From Carya illinoinensis (lineage: Eukaryota > Streptophyta > Magnoliopsida > Fagales > Juglandaceae), in contig NC_056757.1 in the NCBI RefSeq assembly GCF_018687715.1, positions 2,368,501-2,432,500 of the forward strand: DNA of 64,000 bases. The letters run 5' to 3'. Of this stretch, positions 56,347 through 64,000 are shown piece by piece; position 1 is the first letter of the stretch, and every line of letters starts with the position of its first letter. The position numbers and the translations under genes are program-made. Below the pieces are notes generated by a model. The model did not search any database. It was given only the letters and a program-made list of their open reading frames with translations, and was not told where the DNA came from.

Positions 56347-57655
56347 CTACAAATGAGAAGAATCCATTGTTTGTAAAGGAGGTGGGTTGAGTAGGGAAGG
56401 GCAGATGTAGCTATCGAGGTGGGCAGGAGTAGTGCGCGTTCGTGTGGAACGTCGAAGTGGTTGTGGTGGAGGTGGTGAACGTGCTGCTGGAAAAACTTGA
56501 GGTGTTGAGGTTGCTGGGATTTGTTTGGCATGGAGAGTTCCTCGAGCTGTGGGAATGGTGCAGGTGGAATTGTGATTAGGAAAGGAGAAATTGGGAGATA
56601 GTGTTAGGTTTGAGGGTGTGTTTGGTTGGGGAAGAAGGAAGGGAGTGTGAAATGGGAAGAGTGTTTCATGAAAAAGAACATCCCGGGATATAAAAATTTG
56701 ATGAGTATCAAGGTCAAGTAACTTGTAGCCTTTGACGTCAAAAGGGTAGCCGAGAAAAGCACAACATCGACTACGAGGATCAAACTTGTGACAATGTTGG
56801 GAAACAATTGATGCAAATGCGAGGCAAGCAAAAACACGTAAATGTGAGTAAGAAGGTGGCTTATGAAAAAGTAATTCATAGGATGTTTTCTTCTTGAGAA
56901 GGGGAGTGGGAATTCGGTTGATCAAATATGTGGCGGTAAGGACATAGTTGGACAAAAAATGTAGAGGGATTCGAGATTGGAATCGAAGAGCACGAGCAAC
57001 CTGAAGAAGGTGTCAGTGCTTGCACTCGACCATGCCATTTTGTTGGGGTGTTTCGACACAAGATTTTTGGTGGATAATGCCTTGGTAGGAATAGAAATCA
57101 GCCATGAAAAATTTGGGTCCATTGTCACTACGCAGAATTTTTACGCGAGTGCCAAATTGATTTTCGACTAAGTGGCAAAAGGACTTGAGACATGAGCGAG
57201 CATCTGATTTCTTTTTCAATAAATAGACCCAAGCGCAAAAATGAATAACCATCAACAATGGTGAGAAAAAATCTACTACCATCATGCGCAATAATGGAAT
57301 GGGGTCCCTACAAATCACAATGTATAATGTCGTAACGAGAAGTAGTAGTATGAGTGCTAGAAGTAAAAGGTGAACGAGATTGTTTCACGACAGGACACGC
57401 GAAATATGGTAAAGTATGCTTTGTAATCATTTGTTTGAGTACATGAGGATTAGAAATTAATTACATACGATCATGTGATGGATGACCTAAGCGATAGTGC
57501 CATAAGTCATGAACACTATCGGCAGGTTGTAAAGAAGCTGAAATATAGTTTTGTGAAAGAAAATTTTGGGATAAAGTGTTGGTTGAGGCTTGAGGAGAAA
57601 CTGGATCGCGGAGGAGTTGATATAGCCCATGTTCCATGCTACCCTTCCCAATCAT
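56347..57655 (-). pseudogene. Copia-4 integrase, broken
   Basis: DLWHYRLGHPSHDRM begins the zinc domain; DFFSPLLMVIHFCAWVYLLK, ILRSDNGPKFFMADFY and ETPQQNGMVECKH follow in another frame. In the last, the Glu remains but the usual Arg is Cys. The C-terminal block [18 protein letters not shown] is in a third frame. Confidence 0.83.
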
Positions 57656-57801
57656 TGTCTAGGGAGAAAGGCCCTGTATAAAACATGAAGTAGAAAGGAA
57701 TATGAGACAACAATTTAAGTCATGTGCCAGTTTACAGGCAGACAACAAATTAAAACTAAAGGATGGTACACATAGAATGTTATGAAGGAGAATGTTGGCT
57801 G

Positions 57802-59113
57802 TCACTTGCATGGTACCAATGTGGGTGACAACATCGATTTCTCCATTGGGGAGTTGATAGTTTGTGAAATAGTGGCAGTGATTGTGGTGAAAAGAGAGGT
57901 GCTGCAAATCATATGATCCGTGTCACCCGTGTCAATGATCCATGGAGTTGATAAAGGAGAAGATGAGGAGAAATAGAGGGAAATACCAACAGTGGAAGAA
58001 GAGTGAGGGTGGGAAGGTATAACCGTCTGAATTTGGTTGGCAGATGGTGAAGAATCCTTGCTGTGCAGTAAGACTATGAGGTCTTGATATTGCTCCTTTG
58101 TCAACATCATACTTGGTTCAATGTTAACTTTAACAGAGGAGCCAAGAGAGGTTGCATTTGCCCTTGATTTGTGAAGCTTGTGGTCGGGAGGGTACCCATG
58201 AAGCTTGTAGCATCGTTCAATGGTATGACCAGTCATCTCACAGTGGGTGCAAAGAGGAGCTGCAGCATTGCCTAATTTAAAACAATTTGCAAATGTATGA
58301 CCCGTGATTTTGCATTGTGTACAATATGGTTTGTCTTTTTTGCTTGGATTTGGGGAAGGTGTGGAAAATATTTTTTGACTAGCAAGAGCAATGGAATCAG
58401 TGGGTGTGGCTGAGGAGATAAACAAGCACTAGAGTTCTTGTTGTTAGATGTAAGAAAAAACTTTGTTAACTGGTGCAAGGAGATCGATTAACATGATCTG
58501 GTCGTGGACATTGCTAAAAGATTCACGAAGACCCATTAGGAATTGGATGATGCAATCGCGCTGGTATCAATTTGAAAGAAGCTTGGTTGAGCCACAAGAA
58601 TAAATAGGTAGGGGATCATAAACAGATAATTAATCCCAAAGAGATTTGAGTTTACCGTAAGAAGTGTTTACAGAATCGTCATCTTGGGTAAGAGTTGCTA
58701 GTGTCTTCTTGAGTTCGTAAATGCACGGGCCATTTTGGGGTGGAAAACATTTCTGTAACTTAGTCCAGATATCATGGGCATCATCAATAAATGCAATCGA
58801 GGATCAAAGAGGTAGGCTAATGGAATTTTTTAGCCAAGATACAACCATGTCGTTGCATCTCCCCCAGAGCTCAAAAAGAGCATCATCAGGTTTTGATGGT
58901 TTGGTGAGGGTTTCATTTAGGAACCTGAGTTTGTTCTTGGCTCGAAGGGCATGATGGATTGATCGAGACCATGTAGAAAATTGTCGTCAGTAGTTCTGTG
59001 ATGAGCACAATGCCAGGATTGTCTGAGACTTCGAGTTTATAAGGGTTGGTTGGGTTTGCAAGGTTGGTATATTTGGTGGCAGTGGGAGGATCGATGGCGG
59101 CCATTTTCACCAC
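57802..59113 (-). pseudogene. Copia-4 gag and protease, broken, with two zinc knuckles
   Basis: It starts MVKMAAIDPPTATKYTN. It carries two successive CCHC fingers, CTQCKITGHTFANC and CTHCEMTGHTIERC (about 58205-58335), where single knuckles are usual in the other elements here. The protease motif reads WIIDTGDTDHM (near 57930), with Asp replacing the Ala of D-T-G-A. Several stops separate the gag segments. Confidence 0.83.
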
Positions 59114-59271
59114 TCTGATACCATGTCGGATTTAGTAAAAATGGTGATGGTCGATTACGAGCACAGCGTAAATGGAAAGAAAAACAGAGCAAGGAAGTTG
59201 AAAACAAAGGCAAAGGAAGAGAATAAATTCTGCTTAAAAATTACTTGCTTCTTTATGCTATACAGTAATGA

Positions 59272-59647
59272 TGTTGGATGGAGGGGCACCCAAGTGGGCA
59301 GACCCCTCCCCTCTTGTGCATTACAAGTACAAGTAACGCATGGCTTTAAAGCCATGCGTTACCTTCGGAGTAAAGGTTGGCCTTTAAGGCCAGTCGTGTA
59401 GGGTGGGCTATATATAGCCTCCCTCATTTGGTTCTTGTTTTTTACCTGAACAGTGAAATCTATCTTCTTTTGTTCTCTCTTGAAATAAGCATTTAGGTTG
59501 TGAATTTGTCAAGTGTCACTCTAGTTTCATAGTACGTAGTGGACTTTGCCTCTAAGAGGAAACGTTTGGAATTTGTTAATCTGGATAAACTTGTGGAGCA
59601 ACTTTATAAGCTAAGCTTGAGGTACTTTTCCGCCGTGCTTTCTAACA
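59272..59647 (+). repeat. LTR of a nested retroelement, with perfect 30-bp palindrome
   Basis: It starts TGTTGGATGGAGGGG and ends TTTCTAACA, followed directly by the primer site TTGGTATCAGAGC. Bases 59333-59362 form a perfect palindrome around GGCTTTAAAGCC, and GGCCTTTAAGGCC follows at about 59380. A TATA box CTATATATAG lies at 59410-59419. It inserted into the 5' LTR of Copia-4. Confidence 0.82.
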
Positions 59648-61180
59648 TTGGTATCAGAGCTTTTTTTTTTTAATTGTTCCTAGTTTACAATATTTTTTTA
59701 TTACCATCTGCGAGACTGCATGTTAACTGAATGCTTGCCATTATTGTATAAGTTGTGCTGCATTTTTTTTTTGGAAAACTTCATCGCACTTGTTTTGCAT
59801 TTTCTGAAGTGCCATTTTTTTTAGAAAAAATAAAAAAGGGAGTTTCATTTGATCGTAACCACTACTGGCAGTGATGCAGTCCACACCTCATTGGCGCTGC
59901 CAGCACCGCAGAGGTGCTGCACGCACCAGGGTGGCGCAGGGCGCACCAGGAAGGTGCTGTGCACACCTTAGCGGTGCTGCATCGACACCTAGCTTCCAGA
60001 GGAAGCTGTTTCTTCCAGTGGAAGACCATGCGGTGGCAGTTTTCGGTCACTCAGAGCTGCACAATGGCGCTTGTTGTTTTTGTTTTTACTATGTGAGGTA
60101 CTGTTCGCGTGAACAGTACCCTTCTGAGGGAAGAAGATGACTCAAAGTCATCTGTTTTTTTTTTTTTTTTGGATGGACTTGGGCCTTTCAGCCCAATTGT
60201 TTTTTTTCTTCTAAATAAAATTGGGCTTGGCCTTTCGGCCCAATTTTTTTTCTGTATTTAAAAAAAAAATGGCATGCAATTGGGCCATTTTCGGCCCTGT
60301 GTTTTTTAAGCCCAATTTTTTTAAAAGGAAATAAAACTATAAAGTGGAAAAATGGGGTGTTGAACCCAAGACCACATACTAAACTAAGGAGATGGGCGCA
60401 CCATTGGTTTGCGAATGTCCTTTTATTTATGTGGGTTTGTTTTTAAAATGTATTTATAATACCTTTGTTTTTCTTAATTTTTTTTACATGATTTAATATA
60501 TGCTTAGATATATTGTTATATTACACGTGATCTTTTACTTAATTTTTTAGATTAATGTGATTACATGTGAATATTTGGTTATATTCATGCTATTTTTTTA
60601 TTCCATAATGTTATATTACATGTGATCTTTTATTTAATTTTTAGATTAAATGTGATTACATGTATGTGTGTATTGAACATGTGGATATGTGATTATTTTA
60701 TCATCTATGAATGTTAGACTTGAATGTTTAGGCATTAGTCTTTATTTCTTTTAGTGATAAAATAGAAAATCCTACTAAGTAATCTTAGTTAGAATTGCAG
60801 TGACCCCTGTAAGAACTGTAAATGCACTGTATAGCCAAAAGACCATGGTGACCCTAATAAGAACTGTAAATGCACTGTATAGCCAAAAGACTATAGTGGC
60901 CCCAGTAAGAACTGTAAATGCACTAATGGAATAAGAAAAATAGATTGTAATGGCCTTATATGAATCATCTTTATAGACTAACCTAATAGGTTGCTGTAGT
61001 CTAGCTGTCTTTGTAGATTGACCCAATAGGTTGTTATGGTCTAGGTAGTTGTCCTTATAGATTGGTCCACAAGGTTACTGCGGTTTTAGTAGGTTATGTC
61101 ATTACATATGACTAGCGCTAGATGATCACTTAAGATTGTGGGAGTATGATTGAGATTTCTGATAATAAATTCTCCCATAT
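59648..61180 (+). mobile_element. Internal part of the nested LTR element (no coding domain), 3' LTR missing
   Basis: After the primer site there is no gag or pol motif. The region holds poly-T runs (59664, 59766, 60150), an inverted pair GTACTGTTCGCGTGAACAGTAC (60098-60119) and AAGCCCAATT/GGGCCTTTCGGCCC-type phrases at 60170-60310. It resembles a large non-autonomous derivative. No second copy of the LTR occurs in the window, so its right border is unknown. Confidence 0.5.
60797..60925. repeat. 48-bp tandem repeat, ~2.7 copies
   Basis: AAGAACTGTAAATGCACT starts at 60811, 60859 and 60907, a period of 48 bases, with only a few differences between units. A related loose repetition of CCAATAGGTTG-type phrases follows at 60985-61080. 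Confidence 0.85.
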
Positions 61181-61338
61181 AATTCTAACATGGTGTTTTG
61201 TTGGGCTCCACACCATCTCAATTTGTATTTTTGTTTCAGTTTAATGAAAGCTTATTCACATAAGAATAAAAGAGTACTACAGATTAACATTAGGGGTATC
61301 ATAACTTTTGTGAAAGGTACTGATTGTATCTTAAATGT

Positions 61339-62244
61339 TTGGCCTGGGCTCCACCTCCAATGGAGTCAGAAAGCCTAACTCCAACCAAAGTCGGAGGCTA
61401 AGTTGGGCTCCGACTCCAACTTCGAATCAAAGTGGATTCCAGCTCCAATAGGCATTGCCAGAGTTGGAGTTGGAGGTCAGGGCTCTGATGAGTGTTGAAG
61501 GAAAGAAGAAAAGAAAAAACAAAGGAGCAGAATAGAAAATAGGGTGATCTCCCAACAAAGACCATTTCACAACTTGTTTTCTCTACTGCAACATGATCTC
61601 CCAACAAAGCATAAATTATTCTTTTTCATTTTTTTTTAATAACAAAGAACAACAAATAACAAAAATTATAACAAACAAAACACATGAGTTTGAATTGATA
61701 ATGCCCAACTCGGGTGGTCCAAGCACCTGCTTCCTTATTTTTGTAACTATCTTGCTAGTTACTACTAAGGGTTTTCGCATTCTAGAGTTTCGGATTCCAA
61801 CAGAGGAAGAGAGAGTTGTCGGGTAAGGACAAGAGAGAAAATAGAGTTTTTGAGAAAACAAAGGAGAGAGAAATGATGTAGGATTTTGGTTGAAATGAAT
61901 AGATGAATATATAGGAGGTGTAAACAACGTCGTTTTAAGAGTTATTTTGTCTAGAACGCCGGGGGAGGGGGGGGGGCTCGAAGACAGGTCAGTTGTTTGC
62001 AAAATGTATGCCTACACCGTTAAGCCACTAAACTACCTATTACTTAGATTATACTATTAAATATATTAAGCCTAAATGTCAAAGTCAAAGTTCGGATGTC
62101 GGAGCTTACATCGACTCCAACTAAAAATATCTGAGCAACTCGGATTCCAACTTCAAATTATGAATTTTTTTTAACTCCATTGGATTCAAAGTCAAAGCGA
62201 ACTTCGGCCAAAGTCGGAACCACTGGAAGTTTTGCACAGCCCTA
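61339..62244. mobile_element. hAT-like element, 906 bp, TSD TTAAATGT
   Basis: TTAAATGT is present at 61331-61338 and 62245-62252. The ends are TTGGCCTGGGCTCCACCTCC and, inverted, TAGGGCTGTGCAAAACTTCC, which agree at about 13 of 20 positions. The subterminal parts at both ends are rich in GGAGTTGGAGT/CCAACTCC-type words, and the middle is AT-rich with no transposase frame. The 8-bp duplication supports hAT; the diverged ends make the call tentative. Confidence 0.6.
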
Positions 62245-62252
62245 TTAAATGT

Positions 62253-62676
62253 TATGAATTTAGTTTGAAAGGTGTGCTGCATGAAAAATAAAATGTTGTA
62301 TGCCATGTCCATGCCTTCTTCGGCGTCGACAAGTAATGTTATTTACTTTTGTGGATTTACTTAAAGAGAGAATAGGCATATATTAAATATGGTGAAGAAA
62401 TTGTCTACTTAGAGCCCTATGTTTTGTTGGGATTCCGGCCACCACCTCTATTTGGATTCATTTTGTTTTCAGTTTAATGAAAGCTTATTCATAAAAAATA
62501 AAAAATAAAAAATGTTGTATCTATCGATATTGTGAGCCCTTCAACTCTCGTTCACAATATTTAAGATACGCCTAGCTACATCAATCGAGGTCCGAGACCT
62601 ATAACCGTGGGCTAGAAATGACTCATCCTCCCACTTTTGAACATTCTTACAAAACAAACCTCATCAAATTAAGAAA
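62253..62676. other. Spacer between the hAT-like element and the duplicated flank
   Basis: TTTTGTTGGGATTCC and AGTTTAATGAAAGCTTATTC (62424-62491) also occur at 61195-61255, so a short repeat brackets the hAT-like element. No gene signal. Confidence 0.4.
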
Positions 62677-63125
62677 ACGATGTAACTTAAATTATAAAAT
62701 AAGAAAGACATTGTTTTGAAATTAGCATATATAATATGTTAACCTAATATCTCTCCTCTCTCACACCTGATCTCTCGCCGTTTATCATTGCATTATTTGT
62801 CGGTTGACTTAGCCGGAATCTCGTCCAACAGACATCATCGTCAATTAGTAATTAAAGGAAATGTATATTTGCTTAGATTTCACATTTTCATCTTATGCTT
62901 TTGAAATTGGAGTTACAACTCAGCTTGCAATATTGGCCGGTCAATTCTGGTTAGAACATTTCTTCAGAACCTCGAGGTGGCTACGTGTACGTATAAACAA
63001 TAATTGCTAGAGTACTGATAATTGCTAGAGTGATAAAATAGGTGGGTACGTGGAATCTAATTAATATTTATGTACGTCGGTAGTTGGACGGATGGATTAA
63101 TTAGTCCTTGGGAAAAACTTTGGGT
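62677..63125. repeat. Duplicated flank S2, right copy
   Basis: Collinear with 41080-41465 but with extra segments, such as the one containing GTCGGTTGACTTAGCCGG near 62799-62816 and a short tandem repeat of ATAATTGCTAGAGT near 62999-63031. By the order in the other units, a WSD 3' end should follow beyond S1, outside the window. Confidence 0.82.
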
Positions 63126-63490
63126 AACGTTGACAAATGCATACGTACAATTAATTCTTTTATCTGATTCTATTCAAAATTTTAAATAAAATAAAATAAA
63201 TAATTTAATTTTTATAAAATTTTAAATATTTTAATAATTTTTATTCAATATTTATCTCTTCTTAATTTATTTTATCTCATTTTATTTTATCAATAAAAAC
63301 AAATAAGGTTAAATATATCTTTTAGCTTTATATTTGTACTCTTCTAGCAAGAAAATCCTTAAAAAAAAAAAAAAGTGTTTTTTTTTTTTTTTTTTTCAAA
63401 TCAAAAGAAAATGTTGGGATCATTCAATCTGACAGCTAATGAAAGTTCAAATACATCTATTGAACTTTAACTTTAGAGCTCAAATCAGGA
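63126..63490. repeat. AT-rich MITE-like block and duplicated flank S1, right copy
   Basis: The part 63290-63490 repeats 4200-4420 in order (TTATATTTGTACTC, CAAATCAAAAGAAAAT, AATGAAAGTTCAAATA, TTTAGAGCTCAAAT). The part 63170-63290 resembles the MITE at 4029-4218 in composition and phrases. Confidence 0.72.
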
Positions 63491-64000
63491 TAAGATTTGG
63501 TCTGACGTCGTAGGCAATCAAAAATAAAATCGATACTTATAAAAATAAAATCGATACTTTTAAAAATATATATAATGGTATAAACAAAGATTGTTTCCAT
63601 GCAGAGTATTTAACCTAATTTTATGTTGCGTAAATAAGGATGGGTGTTTGAGTATAACAAAAATAATTTTAAGAATAACAACTAAGGAAAAATTTAAATT
63701 AAATTATCAAAATCAATTAAAAGAACCAACCTTAGTCTAAATCAACATTCACCATCAAAATTTTACAACCGATCATCGATACAAGTATATATCAATTCAT
63801 ACTTTGAATATTTACCATTGAAACTATTTTCCTATCTCTCTTTAGTCGTAGTTAATTAGAAAACAAGCGATCTAATTAATCTTAATTACTAAACAACATA
63901 AGACAAACTTTAAAGGTTTAATCTAGTAGAATCCTTAAGAACTAGAGAGATTGATAAAACTAAACAACACAAACACAAGATGTTGTATTTAATTTAGTCG
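63491..64000. other. Right edge, AT-rich, nothing recognised
   Basis: No coding or bounded repeat signal. GAAATTAGCAT-type and WSD exon sequence do not occur before the window ends. Confidence 0.4.

Larger units (their letters stand above)
54534..59271 (-). mobile_element. Copia-4: Copia LTR retrotransposon, 5' LTR truncated
   Basis: The 3' LTR is at about 54534-54840. The 5' LTR starts at 59126 and is cut after 146 bases by another LTR element at 59272. The primer site (CTCTGATACCA on the plus strand) adjoins the 5' LTR. The gag-pol order is Copia, related to Copia-3. It inserted in intron 4 of WSD-C directly after GATTTATTGT. The right target duplication cannot be checked because the right end is missing. 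All domains carry breaks. Confidence 0.9.

Noticed and set aside
59871..60140. 89-codon frame in GC-richer sequence
   Set aside because: It lies in the coding-free internal region of the nested LTR element; imperfect repetition of CACC/GGTGC words explains it and no domain is seen.

Overview
The window is nuclear DNA of a flowering plant. It is AT-rich, protein genes are sparse and split by introns, and most of the length is LTR retrotransposons, a LINE, CACTA and hAT elements and MITEs. Several AT-rich MITEs resemble ones I associate with woody rosids (Fagales type), but that placement is only a guess. No rRNA, tRNA, CRISPR or prokaryote-like operon is visible.

The host content is a tandem array of WSD1-like genes (wax ester synthase/diacylglycerol acyltransferase), all on the minus strand. 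Copy A is only a degenerate last exon (1643-1810). Copy B runs from 24309 down to 5341 in seven exons. Its exons would encode about 494 residues with the catalytic HHxxxDG motif, but one missing base in exon 6 ends translation at about 412 residues. Its introns are swollen by a Copia element (intron 3), a hAT element (intron 4), and a LINE, a TRIM and MITEs (intron 2). Copy C keeps exons 5-7 (54446-53124), has lost the exon 5 splice acceptor and carries a different one-base loss in exon 6. Duplicated flanks at 41.1-41.5 kb, 62.7-63.1 kb, 4.2-4.4 kb and 63.3-63.5 kb suggest that a further unit begins at the right edge.

Layout, left to right: 0-4.2 kb, a Copia LTR remnant, WSD-A, a decayed GRF-finger exon and two short tandem arrays; 4.2-6.6 kb, the 3' half of WSD-B with a CACTA MITE; 6.65-7.53 kb, a hAT element with a perfect 142-bp-arm palindrome; 7.9-13.2 kb, Copia-1; 13.5-22.9 kb, exon 3 and the LINE/TRIM/MITE intron; 22.9-24.3 kb, exons 2 and 1; 25.4-28.2 kb, a CACTA element; 28.7-33.3 kb, Copia-2 inside an older LTR-like sequence; 35.1-40.5 kb, Copia-3; 41.8-51.6 kb, a complete Athila-type Gypsy element; 52.4-54.5 kb, WSD-C; 54.5-59.3 kb, Copia-4, its 5' LTR cut by another LTR element; 61.3-62.2 kb, a hAT-like element; then duplicated flank to the end.

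Many element borders are fixed to the base by target-site duplications. Two insertions are confirmed by the empty site in the paralogous WSD copy. The most unusual item is the hAT palindrome: each arm carries a plant snRNA-type promoter signature (GTCCCACATTG, 33 bp, TATATAAAT), giving two back-to-back outward promoters inside a DNA transposon.
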